A stretch of 33,375 nt of DNA. Origin: AVCC01 sp041736255 (GTDB lineage: Bacteria; Pseudomonadota; Gammaproteobacteria; Burkholderiales; Burkholderiaceae_D). The stretch lies in NCBI GenBank assembly GCA_041736255.1, contig JBGSTZ010000047.1, positions 1 through 33,375 on the forward strand. The letters run 5' to 3'. Of the stretch, positions 1 to 7,394 are shown piece by piece (position 1 is the first letter of the stretch; each line of letters begins with the position of its first letter). Both the position numbers and the translations under genes were made by a program. Below the pieces are notes generated by a model. That model had not been told where the DNA came from and did no database searches. It saw only the letters and a list, made by a program, of their open reading frames with translations.

Positions 1-156
1 CTGGTATATCTGACACCGTACAGTCCTGAGCTTAATCCGATCGAAATCTTGTGGAAACAGGCCAAGTACCATTGGCGAAAATTTACCACTTGGACAAGGG
101 AAAACCTGTTGCATGAAGTCAGCGAAATTTTTCAAGGATACGGCGAACTTATTTGA
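1..156 (+). CDS. IS630-family transposase, C-terminal end (cut by window edge)
   Basis: An open frame enters from the left edge and runs 51 codons to TGA at 154-156. It contains YSPELNPIEILWKQAK, the hallmark C-terminal motif of IS630/Tc1-type DDE transposases, in which the glutamate of NPIE is the third catalytic acidic residue. The tail (LLHEVSEIFQGYGELI) is typical of the family. The protein would cut and rejoin the ends of its own element at TA dinucleotides. Whether the full gene is intact cannot be seen. The end of the element appears to fall about 20 bases downstream, where it interrupts the integrase gene. I am confident of the family and not of the exact IS. Confidence 0.85.
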   Translation: MVYLTPYSPELNPIEILWKQAKYHWRKFTTWTRENLLHEVSEIFQGYGELI

Positions 157-177
157 AATAAGTTACGCATGATTACT
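1..177 (+). mobile_element. End of an IS630-type insertion sequence
   Basis: The transposase reading frame stops at 156. The interrupted integrase frame on the other strand is homologous to its family only up to about 180. The bases at 178-179 are TA, the dinucleotide that IS630 elements target and duplicate, so the boundary is placed at 177/178. The other end lies outside the window, so terminal inverted repeats cannot be checked. The boundary is inferred from where integrase homology ends. Confidence 0.55.
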
Positions 178-1289
178 TACACAGCGCGAACTCCTTTTTG
201 TTCATGTGCCAGACATTTCTCTATCCAATCGGTGTTGTAACCAGCTTCGTGCAACAGCGTTGAAGATGTCCGCCTCAAATCATGCGGAGAAAAATCACCC
301 AAGGACTTTCCTGCCTTCTGCGCCGCCTTGAAAGCCAGCTTGGTGACCTGATTCAGCGTTGCTTTGCTCATATGAATATCCGGATCGTAACGCGATGGCA
401 GGACATAGCGAGATCCACCAGCACATGTCTTCAGTGCAACAAAAATATCCAGCGCTTGACGCGATAGATAGACGTTGTGCGGGTTGCGCCGTTTCATTCG
501 TTGGGCCGGAATAGTCCACAGCGCCGCAGTAAAGTTGATTTCATCCCATTCCGCCTCGACCAGTTCTGACTTGCGTAGCATTGTCAGCAGCAGCAGCAGC
601 TTGACCGCCAGCCTGATTGTAGGTGCCGTCGAAACATGCTCGAGATACACATAAAGCAGTTTGATTTCTTCCGGTGTCAGGGACCGATCCTTTGGCTGGA
701 AGACTGCAATTGAGCAAGGGCGCACCAGGTCTGCCGGATTATCATACTTATGGCCGCGCTCATTGGCATAGCGATACACCATAAGGGCAATCTCGCGAAC
801 ATGCACCGCCGTTGCCGGCGCCCCACGCTCGACGATCTTGTCACACAGTCGACGCAGGTCTTCGTGTGTAATTTCCCACATCATGAGCCGCGCAAAGGGC
901 CCCTCCAGATCGCGCTCATAGACAGACCGCCGCATATCTCGGGTCGACTCTGCCATCTTGTGCTTTTTCAGCCAGAGCTCGGCCCAGTCACCAAATGCGT
1001 CAGCCTGTTTCACTTTCTGCTTGTCGCGCGCCTTCTGTCTTGCTGGAGAATTCCCAGACGCAAGCCCCCTCTTTGCCTCGTCGAGCTTTTTTCTAGCCTC
1101 CAGCAGTGTCAATCCGCCTGCTCCGTAACGCCCGAGAACAAGCGTCTCCTGGCGCCCGTTAATGCGGTAGTTGTACCGAAAAGACACCGTACCCGTGGTC
1201 AGGACTGTAACGTAAAGTCCATCCCGGTCGGCCAGCTTGCACGCCTTGTCATTTGGCTTGAGATTTTTCAGTTTTGTGTCAGTCAGCAT
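177..1289 (-). CDS. P4-type tyrosine integrase, C-terminus lost (disrupted by IS630)
   Basis: This is a site-specific recombinase of the phage/genomic-island P4 integrase type. I place the start at ATG 1289, because LTDTKLKNLKPNDKACKLADRDGLYV is the canonical N-terminus and GGAG lies 8-9 bases upstream; the frame stays open to 1358. With that start (370 residues) the DUF4102-type arm-binding domain is about residues 1-85, the core-binding domain about 95-190, and the catalytic domain 200-370. Catalytic residues visible are R239 (LRKSEL), H336 and R339 (SPHDLRRT), and H362 (CLAHEQKG). The frame then reads VRAV and stops, where relatives continue with YNKAEY, so the tyrosine nucleophile and about 20-25 following residues are missing. 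The protein should be unable to recombine DNA. The stop is created at the IS630 junction. The gene reads away from the guaA 3' end. Confidence 0.85.
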   Translation of the reverse strand: MLTDTKLKNLKPNDKACKLADRDGLYVTVLTTGTVSFRYNYRINGRQETLVLGRYGAGGLTLLEARKKLDEAKRGLASGNSPARQKARDKQKVKQADAFGDWAELWLKKHKMAESTRDMRRSVYERDLEGPFARLMMWEITHEDLRRLCDKIVERGAPATAVHVREIALMVYRYANERGHKYDNPADLVRPCSIAVFQPKDRSLTPEEIKLLYVYLEHVSTAPTIRLAVKLLLLLTMLRKSELVEAEWDEINFTAALWTIPAQRMKRRNPHNVYLSRQALDIFVALKTCAGGSRYVLPSRYDPDIHMSKATLNQVTKLAFKAAQKAGKSLGDFSPHDLRRTSSTLLHEAGYNTDWIEKCLAHEQKGVRAV

Positions 1290-1303
1290 GGTCAAACTCC
1301 AAC

Positions 1304-1413
1304 TTGATACCAGCATTATGAAATCCACTTTTTGTCTATTTTTTCTCTTTAAAATCAACTACTTAAGTATGATTGATACCATCATCGTAGCATAATTTCG
1401 ACAATGGTATCGA
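1304..1413. repeat. Repeated TTGATACCA motifs upstream of the integrase
   Basis: TTGATACCA occurs exactly at 1304-1312 and 1373-1381, and an inverted near-copy, TGGTATCGA, lies at 1405-1413. The set begins just upstream of the integrase start. Such short repeats beside an integrase can be arm-type binding sites or operators for an excisionase or repressor. That role is inference; the repeats themselves are seen. Confidence 0.4.
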
Positions 1414-1513
1414 CGCACGTAAATAGTATCAGACCCAGGCTGTACCAACTGCTGCACCATCAATAAATCATGCTTGGCCCTGCCAGACCTTGCCAAACAC
1501 TGCCATATAAATT

Positions 1514-1542
1514 AAAAAAAGCCCCTTGAAATCAGGGGCTTA
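1514..1542 (-). terminator. Rho-independent terminator downstream of guaA
   Basis: Read on the minus strand, AAGCCCCT, a seven-base loop and AGGGGCTT form an 8-bp stem followed at once by a T-run. It lies about 45 bases past the guaA stop codon. It should end the guaA message before the integrase, so the integrase needs its own promoter in 1290-1513. Confidence 0.85.
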
Positions 1543-1584
1543 TAAAAATTTACTGCTAGTCTCTGCGCTACGTTGCCAAACCAG

Positions 1585-1612
1585 AAATCATTCCCACTCG
1601 ATGGTCGCCGGC
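1585..1612. other. Putative attachment site in the guaA 3' end
   Basis: The last codons of guaA (PATIEWE then TGA) are highly conserved in DNA across proteobacteria and are the known target of guaA-type genomic islands. The adjacent integrase points to use of this site. The second direct repeat is not in the window, so the core limits are a guess. Confidence 0.35.
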
Positions 1613-3168
1613 GGCTTGCCGGAGATGTCATATACCACACGATTGATGCCGCGCACTTCATTGATGATGCGGTTTGAAACCTTGCCCAACAATGCATGCG
1701 GCAAATGTGCCCAGTCTGCAGTCATGAAATCCTGCGTTTGTACTGCGCGTAACGCCACCACGTATTCATAGGTACGGCCATCGCCCATCACGCCGACCGA
1801 TTTCACCGGCAGGAACACCGCAAAAGCCTGGCTAGTCAGTGCATACCAGTTCTTGCCGCTAATTTCATCGACGGTGTTGCGCAATTCCTCAATAAAAATA
1901 GCATCGGCGCGACGCAGTAGATCAGCGAATTCTTTTTTCACTTCACCCAGAATGCGCACGCCCAGGCCGGGGCCTGGAAACGGATGACGATACACCATGT
2001 CGTGCGGCAGACCGAGTGCGACACCCAGCTCTCGCACTTCATCTTTGAACAGTTCGCGCAAGGGTTCCAGCAATTTTAGATTCATCGTGTCGGGCAAGCC
2101 GCCGACATTGTGGTGGCTCTTAATGGTGTGGCCTTTTTTGCCCTTGCCGGCGCTTTCGATCACGTCCGGATAGATGGTGCCCTGGGCCAACCATTTGGCG
2201 CTTTGCAACTTGCCGGACTCGGCCTGGAACACTTCAATAAATTCACGTCCGATGATCTTGCGCTTGGCTTCCGGGTCGGAGACGCCTACCAGCGCGCCCA
2301 TGAACTCTGCTGTGGCATCGACATGAATCACTTTCACGCCAAGATTCTTGCCGAACATGTTCATCACCATTTTGCCTTCATCCAGGCGCAGCAAGCCGTG
2401 GTCGACAAAGACACAGGTTAGTTTGTCGCCGATAGCGCGATGAATCAGCGCCGCAGCCACGCTGCTGTCGACGCCACCGGAAAGCCCCAGGATGACTTCG
2501 TCCTGCCCGACTTGCTCTCGGATGGTGGCGACTGCTTCGGCAATGTAGTCGGGCATGTTCCAGTCGGACTTGCAGCCGCAAATTTCATGGACGAAACGAC
2601 CGATGATGGCCTTGCCCTGCAGGGTATGCGTGACTTCCGGATGAAACTGCAATGCGTAGAAGTGGCGTTCTTCATCGGCCATCGCTGCAATCGGGCAGCT
2701 GTCAGTCGATGCCATCAGCTTGAAACCGGGCGGCATCTGAATCACCTTGTCGCCATGGCTCATCCACACTTTGAGCATGCCGTGGCCTTCGGCGGTCACG
2801 AAGTCATTGATTTCATTGAGCAAGGCAGTATGGCTGCGGGCCCGCACTTCGGCGTAGCCAAATTCGCGCACCAGTCCGTTTTCGACCTGACCGCCGAGTT
2901 GGGCCGCCATGGTCTGCATACCATAACAAATGCCCAACACTGGAACGCCCAGTTCAAAAACAGCCTGCGGCACGCGCGGCGTATCGCCTTCCATGACAGA
3001 ATTCGGCCCGCCCGACAGAATTACACCGGCGGCACCATAGTTGCGAACGAATTCATCCGACACGTCGTAAGGAAAAACTTCAGAAAAAACACCGGAATCG
3101 CGCACGCGGCGGGCAATCAGTTGGGTGACCTGAGAGCCGAAATCAAGAATGAGAATTTTAGAATGCAT
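1588..3168 (-). CDS. guaA: GMP synthase (glutamine-hydrolysing)
   Basis: This enzyme converts XMP, ATP and glutamine to GMP in the cytoplasm, the last step of guanine nucleotide synthesis. At 526 residues it is the usual length. The class I glutamine amidotransferase domain (about 1-200) shows the nucleophile C81 in GICYGMQ and the H176/E178 pair in FHPEV. The ATP pyrophosphatase domain carries its P-loop SGGVDSS at 230-236. The C-terminal dimerisation domain ends in the conserved ATIEWE. The start MHSKILILDFGSQ fits the family, although no strong ribosome binding site precedes it. The gene is the last of guaB, GAF-GGDEF and guaA on this strand and is followed by a terminator. Its 3' end is probably the attachment site of the island to the left and appears restored. 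Confidence 0.97.
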   Translation of the reverse strand: MHSKILILDFGSQVTQLIARRVRDSGVFSEVFPYDVSDEFVRNYGAAGVILSGGPNSVMEGDTPRVPQAVFELGVPVLGICYGMQTMAAQLGGQVENGLVREFGYAEVRARSHTALLNEINDFVTAEGHGMLKVWMSHGDKVIQMPPGFKLMASTDSCPIAAMADEERHFYALQFHPEVTHTLQGKAIIGRFVHEICGCKSDWNMPDYIAEAVATIREQVGQDEVILGLSGGVDSSVAAALIHRAIGDKLTCVFVDHGLLRLDEGKMVMNMFGKNLGVKVIHVDATAEFMGALVGVSDPEAKRKIIGREFIEVFQAESGKLQSAKWLAQGTIYPDVIESAGKGKKGHTIKSHHNVGGLPDTMNLKLLEPLRELFKDEVRELGVALGLPHDMVYRHPFPGPGLGVRILGEVKKEFADLLRRADAIFIEELRNTVDEISGKNWYALTSQAFAVFLPVKSVGVMGDGRTYEYVVALRAVQTQDFMTADWAHLPHALLGKVSNRIINEVRGINRVVYDISGKPPATIEWE

Positions 3169-3204
3169 GGAGATACTTTTACAAAAAGGACATTAAAAAG
3201 GATA

Positions 3205-4251
3205 TTAAGAAGACGAAAAGGCTTCGCCAGGATTAGCCTGGACAACACAATTGCGGCCTGCTTTTTTGGCTGCGATCAAGGCTTTTTCAGCATGATCAAT
3301 CAATTTTTCGGAGCTTGCGTCAGGAAAGGTGTCAGTCGATACAGTGCCGGCGCTGACTGTTAATTGGTGCTTGGTAGCGCCGATCATTTCTACGTGCGCC
3401 ATGATGGCGAACCGCATTCGCTCTGCCACCGCCAGCGAAACCAGATGTGACGCGCCGGGCAACACCACCATAAGTCGGTCGCCATCATAACGGCCCAGCG
3501 CATCGTAGGGACGGATGCATGAACGCAGTCGGCTGACTACCTTGAGCAGCAAGGTATCGCCGACCGGACGGCCGTGTTCTTCATTGATTTTCTTGAAATG
3601 GTCCAGATCGACGAGAACCATGGACAGGGGTTTTTGTACCTGACGGCAATTAACTATTTCGGCCGATAAGGCGCGTGTGATGGCGGCACGGTTCCAAGTG
3701 CCGACCAGCGGATCGGTCAGGGATTCCCGTCTCAAATTGCGATTCTTCTTGATCAGATCGAGTTGCGTTGCGCTTGCGCTATTAAGCAACAATTCACGCT
3801 CGAATAGGGTTGCCAGGTCAGCCAGAAGCAACCCGTCCTCTTGATCAAAAGTGCGTGGCGCATAGTCGACCAGACACACGCTGCCGATGATCTGGTTCTG
3901 CGCATCGGTGATCGGCTGTGCCGCATAAAAACGGATGTAGGGCGCACCCACCACCAGTCGATGCTGGGCCAGCGATGCGTCGAGGTGGGTATCGCGAGCC
4001 ACATAGCAAGTCTGCGGAACCGGCAAGCCATCGACAAAAGCGGCTTCGATAGCTGCCATCGAGCGCTCGGACTCGGCGCTGCCTGCCTTGTAATCGACAA
4101 TGCTGACAAAACAGTTTGCAACGCCGAACAAGCGCTTGCCAATGCGCCGTATCCGAAAAATTTGCTGATGAATACTGAATCCGGAGACATCCAGCGGTAC
4201 GGTATGTGCCTCGCTCAAATCATCCTTGTTTTCTTGATGCGTCATTACCAT
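3205..4251 (-). CDS. GAF-GGDEF protein with degenerate active site, probable c-di-GMP binder
   Basis: This is a cytoplasmic two-domain protein of 348 residues with no membrane segment. Residues about 30-155 form a GAF sensor domain (FYAAQPITD, IIGSVCLVD), and 165-340 form a GGDEF domain. The latter keeps SLTDPLVGTWNRAA, the metal-binding DLDHFKKIN (from 215) and VGDTLL. Its signature loop at 256-260 reads DGDRL instead of GG(D/E)EF, so diguanylate cyclase activity is doubtful. Five residues before the loop it keeps RPYD (247-250), matching the RxxD inhibitory site that binds c-di-GMP. It may therefore be a c-di-GMP receptor rather than a synthase; this is inference. It lies between guaB and guaA on the same strand, 74 bases after guaB. 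The start may instead be the second ATG at 4245. Confidence 0.85.
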   Translation of the reverse strand: MVMTHQENKDDLSEAHTVPLDVSGFSIHQQIFRIRRIGKRLFGVANCFVSIVDYKAGSAESERSMAAIEAAFVDGLPVPQTCYVARDTHLDASLAQHRLVVGAPYIRFYAAQPITDAQNQIIGSVCLVDYAPRTFDQEDGLLLADLATLFERELLLNSASATQLDLIKKNRNLRRESLTDPLVGTWNRAAITRALSAEIVNCRQVQKPLSMVLVDLDHFKKINEEHGRPVGDTLLLKVVSRLRSCIRPYDALGRYDGDRLMVVLPGASHLVSLAVAERMRFAIMAHVEMIGATKHQLTVSAGTVSTDTFPDASSEKLIDHAEKALIAAKKAGRNCVVQANPGEAFSSS

Positions 4252-4283
4252 GGAGCTTCCCGATCAAGCAAAATGCGCAACTA

Positions 4284-4309
4284 GCACCTGCCACAAATTC
4301 GACAGGTGC
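4284..4309 (-). terminator. Hairpin after guaB, possible weak terminator
   Basis: GCACCTG at 4284-4290 and CAGGTGC at 4303-4309 form a perfect 7-bp stem with a 12-base loop, starting 17 bases past the guaB stop. No clean T-run follows, so it may reduce read-through or act in RNA processing rather than terminate fully. Confidence 0.35.
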
Positions 4310-4325
4310 AACCGCTTGGACAGAC

Positions 4326-5786
4326 TCAATCCGCGCGGTAATTCGGCGCTTCCTTGGTGATTTGCACATCATGCACATGCGATTCGCGCATCCCGGCCGA
4401 AGTAATTTCGACAAACTCTGCTTTTTCACGCAGCTCATCGATGGTGGCGCAACCGCAATATCCCATGGATGAACGAATGCCGCCGACCAGTTGATACATG
4501 ATGGCCAGCACGCTTCCCTTGTAGGCAACGCGACCTTCGATGCCTTCCGGCACCAGCTTGTCGAGGTTATTGGCCGGGTCCTGGAAATAGCGGTCAGCCG
4601 AGCCGTCGGCCATTGCAGCCAGGCTACCCATGCCGCGATACGATTTGTAGCTGCGGCCCTGGAACAAAATCACTTCTCCTGGCGCTTCTTCGGTGCCAGC
4701 AAACATGCTGCCCATCATGACACTGGAGGCGCCAGCCGCCAAAGCTTTGGAAATATCGCCTGAAAAGCGAATCCCGCCATCGGCAATGCACGGTACGCCA
4801 GTGCCTTGCAGCGCTTTGCTTACATTGGCAATCGCAGTGATTTGCGGCACACCGACGCCGGCCACGATACGGGTGGTGCAGATTGAGCCAGGACCGATAC
4901 CAACTTTAACGCCATCGGCGCCATATTCGACCAGTGCCTTGGCTGCTGCTGCAGTGGCGATATTGCCGCCGATGACATCAATCGTCGGGTAATGGGTTTT
5001 CACCCATTTGACGCGGTCAAGCACACCTTGCGAGTGGCCGTGCGCAGTATCGACGACGATCACATCAACTCCGGCCTTGGCCAGCAAATCGATGCGCAAC
5101 TCGTTTTCAGGACCGACTCCGACTGCCGCACCGACGCGCAACTTTCCATGTTCGTCTTTAGAGGCAAATGGATGCTCGGTTGCTTTCTGAATATCCTTGA
5201 CAGTAATCAGGCCGCGCAATTCGAATGCATCATTGACTACCAGTACGCGTTCCAGGCGATGCTTGTTCATCAGGCGCTTGGCTTCTACCAGGTCTTCGCC
5301 TTCCTTGACATATACGAGCTTTTCGCGGGGAGTCATCTTGTCGCTAGCTTGGGCATCGAGCTCATGCTCAAAGCGCAAATCGCGGTTGGTAATGATGCCA
5401 ACCACAGTCTTGCCATCCACTACAGGGAAACCGCTGATGCCATGCTGTAATGACAGCGCAATCACATCGCGAATGCGCATGGTCGGCGGAATGGTAATCG
5501 GATCACGCAACACGCCCGACTCGAAACGCTTGACTTTGGCAACTTCGCGCGCTTGTTCGGCTGCGGTCATGTTCTTGTGGATAATGCCGATGCCGCCCTC
5601 TTGCGCCATCGCAATCGCCAACCGGGATTCTGTCACGGTGTCCATTGCGGCAGAAGCCAGCGGCATGTTCAACGTAATATTGCGCGTAAAGCGCGTTCTC
5701 AAAGAGGTGTCTTTGGGAAGGATGTTTGAGTAAGCCGGCACGAGCAGCACGTCATCGAATGTGAGTGCTTTTTGAAGTAAACGCAT
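4326..5786 (-). CDS. guaB: Inosine-5'-monophosphate dehydrogenase
   Basis: It oxidises IMP to XMP with NAD+, the committed step toward GMP. The length, 486 residues, matches bacterial IMPDHs. The TIM barrel begins LTFDDVLLVPAYS. Two CBS domains are inserted at about residues 92-205 (GISGFPVVD and RLERVLVVND). The catalytic loop GIGPGSICTTR places the cysteine at C303, and the flap region shows YRGMGSLAAM and GRVAYKGSV. The start MRLLQKALTFDD is canonical. A TATAAT element lies 27 bases upstream, and this is the first gene of the guaB, GAF-GGDEF, guaA series. Confidence 0.97.
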   Translation of the reverse strand: MRLLQKALTFDDVLLVPAYSNILPKDTSLRTRFTRNITLNMPLASAAMDTVTESRLAIAMAQEGGIGIIHKNMTAAEQAREVAKVKRFESGVLRDPITIPPTMRIRDVIALSLQHGISGFPVVDGKTVVGIITNRDLRFEHELDAQASDKMTPREKLVYVKEGEDLVEAKRLMNKHRLERVLVVNDAFELRGLITVKDIQKATEHPFASKDEHGKLRVGAAVGVGPENELRIDLLAKAGVDVIVVDTAHGHSQGVLDRVKWVKTHYPTIDVIGGNIATAAAAKALVEYGADGVKVGIGPGSICTTRIVAGVGVPQITAIANVSKALQGTGVPCIADGGIRFSGDISKALAAGASSVMMGSMFAGTEEAPGEVILFQGRSYKSYRGMGSLAAMADGSADRYFQDPANNLDKLVPEGIEGRVAYKGSVLAIMYQLVGGIRSSMGYCGCATIDELREKAEFVEITSAGMRESHVHDVQITKEAPNYRAD

Positions 5787-5804
5787 CTTAATTCCTATTG
5801 GCGC

Positions 5805-5850
5805 AAAACAGGATTATACAGAAATCCATTTTAAAAGCGTTTTTCATGAA
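5805..5850 (-). promoter_or_regulatory. guaB promoter
   Basis: On the minus strand a perfect TATAAT lies at 5818-5813, about 27 bases before the guaB ATG, giving a leader of about 20 bases. The -35 region is poorly matched. The -10 sits inside ATTTCTGTATA, which recurs in opposite orientation at 5890-5900. Confidence 0.5.
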
Positions 5851-5889
5851 AAAACCAACGCTAGCGGCGGGAGGTGATGGTCTATTCGA

Positions 5890-5908
5890 ATTTCTGTATA
5901 GTATATTT
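5890..5908 (+). promoter_or_regulatory. Candidate promoter for the DUF4124 gene
   Basis: ATTTCTGTATAGT contains the -10-like TATAGT at 5897-5902, about 140 bases before the ATG at 6043. It mirrors the guaB -10 region. No good -35 is visible, so support is modest. Confidence 0.3.
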
Positions 5909-6042
5909 TTTCTTGGAAATATTTTTTGAAAAGCTATCAGGCATCAATCGGGAACCTAAATTGGCACGAGAATCCGCATTCTCTGTGGCATAAAACCACC
6001 ACAGCGACCTTCTTTGGTTGCGCGAATCAGCAAAGGCTGACA

Positions 6043-6561
6043 ATGAACTACTTGTATCTCAAGCGCATCACCACATCGACGATTGCCAGCCTGCTCATTG
6101 GCCTCCTGTCGCCCCATGCAATTGCCCAATATGTGTGGCTCGACGATAAAGGTATAAAACAGTATTCCGACATGCCGCCGCCAGCGACAGTGCCAAACAA
6201 GCGCATTCTGAAATCTGTCGGTCCGGTACCGGAGGCGCGGGCCCCCGATGTTGCGACCGGGAGCGAGAATGTGGCGGCGGCAGGAAAAGCGCAGCTGCCG
6301 CTAACAACTGCCGAAAAAAATGCTGATTTTCAAAAACGCCGTTTGGAACAATTTGGAAAAGATAAGAAAGCAGCTGATGATGCCCAACGCACCGCCGACA
6401 AGAACAAAAATTGCGAGCGCGCCAGTGCTTATCAAAATGCGCTTGAATCTGGCCAGCGCATTTCGCAGCAGGGAAAAGACGGCCAGCGCGCCTATCTGAG
6501 CGACGTAAACCGCGCCCAGGAATTGCGCGACATCAAGAGAATTCTCAGCGAATGCAAATAA
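6043..6561 (+). CDS. Secreted DUF4124-domain protein
   Basis: This is a protein of 172 residues with no known enzymatic role. The frame is open back to a TTG at 5926, but ATG 6043 is preferred because AAAGG lies just upstream and a clear signal peptide follows: basic start, hydrophobic IASLLIGLL, and cleavage after HAIA at about residue 28. Mature residues about 29-60 (QYVWLDDKGIKQYSDMPPP) are a DUF4124 domain, common in short periplasmic proteins of proteobacteria. The remainder is rich in lysine, glutamine and alanine and probably helical, with two cysteines (C124 and C171) that could form a disulfide in the periplasm. It stands alone between guaB (divergent) and ratB (convergent). Confidence 0.75.
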   Translation: MNYLYLKRITTSTIASLLIGLLSPHAIAQYVWLDDKGIKQYSDMPPPATVPNKRILKSVGPVPEARAPDVATGSENVAAAGKAQLPLTTAEKNADFQKRRLEQFGKDKKAADDAQRTADKNKNCERASAYQNALESGQRISQQGKDGQRAYLSDVNRAQELRDIKRILSECK

Positions 6562-6589
6562 CGCTGGCAGGCATCATTACAAGCAGGAA

Positions 6590-6907
6590 CTAATATCCAG
6601 TGTTATGCAGTGTTTTATCGGCACGGCGGCGCCGCGACTCTTTCGGGTCAGCTATAAGCGGCCGGTAAATCTCGATCCGGTCGCCGTCCCGCAAAACCGC
6701 ATCCAAGGTCTTGAGTTTGGCGTAAATGCCGACGCGGCAAGACGTTAAGTCGATTTCCGGCATATCATCCAAGATTCCGCTTTGCACGATTGCTGCCTGC
6801 ACAGTCGTGCCGGGCGGCACGCTGAGGACGCGCAATAGCTGAATTTCAGGTTTGGCGTAGCACACCTCCACCTGTATTTGCGCATTGCCGAAGGTCTTAT
6901 CCTCCAT
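6590..6907 (-). CDS. ratB: RnfH/RatB family ubiquitin-fold protein
   Basis: This 105-residue protein belongs to the RnfH (UPF0125) family, which has a beta-grasp, ubiquitin-like fold. Family marks include QVEVCYAKPEIQLLRVLSVPPGTTVQAAIVQSG near the start, VGIYAKLKTLD in the middle, and the terminal LRDGDRIEIYRPLIADPKESRRRRADK. Its biochemical role is not settled in the family. It overlaps the 3' end of ratA by 11 bases, so the two are probably translationally coupled, as in the conserved ratA-ratB pair next to smpB. Confidence 0.88.
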   Translation of the reverse strand: MEDKTFGNAQIQVEVCYAKPEIQLLRVLSVPPGTTVQAAIVQSGILDDMPEIDLTSCRVGIYAKLKTLDAVLRDGDRIEIYRPLIADPKESRRRRADKTLHNTGY

Positions 6908-7331
6908 ACGCGACCTCCGCCCTTTTGCAAAATGATTCGACGAAACTGTTAGCGATCATGCCGAATACCGGACCGATGAGTTTATCCAGAATCCGGCTGG
7001 AAAATTCATATTCCAAGTCGAATTCGATTTTGCACGCATCTTCGCGCAACGGCTTGAACACCCATGATCCCTGCAAATGCCGGAAAGGACCTTCCAGCAA
7101 GCGCATTTGTATCGACGTGGGCTGAATATTCGTATTCTCTGTTGTAAAGGATTGCTTAAGCCCATGATAATGAATGAGGATGGTTGCAATTAGTCCGTCG
7201 GAAGTACGATCACGCACCTCCGTGCCGCCGCACCAGGGCAAAAAGCGCGGATAATCCTCTACCTTGTCAACCAGAGCAAACATCTGCTCGGCGCTATAAC
7301 CTACAATTACTGATTTATGAACTACTGCCAT
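6897..7331 (-). CDS. ratA: RatA/Coq10-like START-domain protein
   Basis: This 144-residue START/polyketide-cyclase fold protein contains YSAEQMFALVDKVEDYPRFLPWCGG and the family C-terminus GPVFGMIANSFVESFCKRAEVAYG. The E. coli homologue RatA was reported to bind 50S subunits and block 70S assembly, while the eukaryotic relative Coq10 binds ubiquinone, so the native role is debated. It is divergent from smpB with about 60 bases between them, and overlaps ratB. That arrangement is shared across many beta- and gammaproteobacteria. Confidence 0.9.
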   Translation of the reverse strand: MAVVHKSVIVGYSAEQMFALVDKVEDYPRFLPWCGGTEVRDRTSDGLIATILIHYHGLKQSFTTENTNIQPTSIQMRLLEGPFRHLQGSWVFKPLREDACKIEFDLEYEFSSRILDKLIGPVFGMIANSFVESFCKRAEVAYGG

Positions 7332-7394
7332 CGCATATCAACCGTTTGGTAAAATTAGACGAATTCTAACCGACTCCACTTATTGCCCCATCAC

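Larger units (their letters stand above)
1..1587. mobile_element. End of a genomic island integrated at guaA (inferred)
   Basis: A P4-type tyrosine integrase lies immediately beyond the guaA stop codon, with only mobile DNA further left in the window. The 3' end of guaA is an established integration site for genomic islands carrying such integrases. The island would extend leftwards beyond position 1. No second attachment repeat is in view, so the extent and cargo are unknown and the assignment rests on position and integrase type. Confidence 0.45.

Noticed and set aside
2440..3363. A 307-codon plus-strand open frame opposite guaA
   Set aside because: It lies antisense to the strongly conserved guaA and has no recognisable domain or start signal; it is a frame shadow of high-GC codons.
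5926..6042. N-terminal extension of the DUF4124 gene from a TTG
   Set aside because: No ribosome binding site precedes the TTG, and the extension would bury the signal peptide 40 residues inside.
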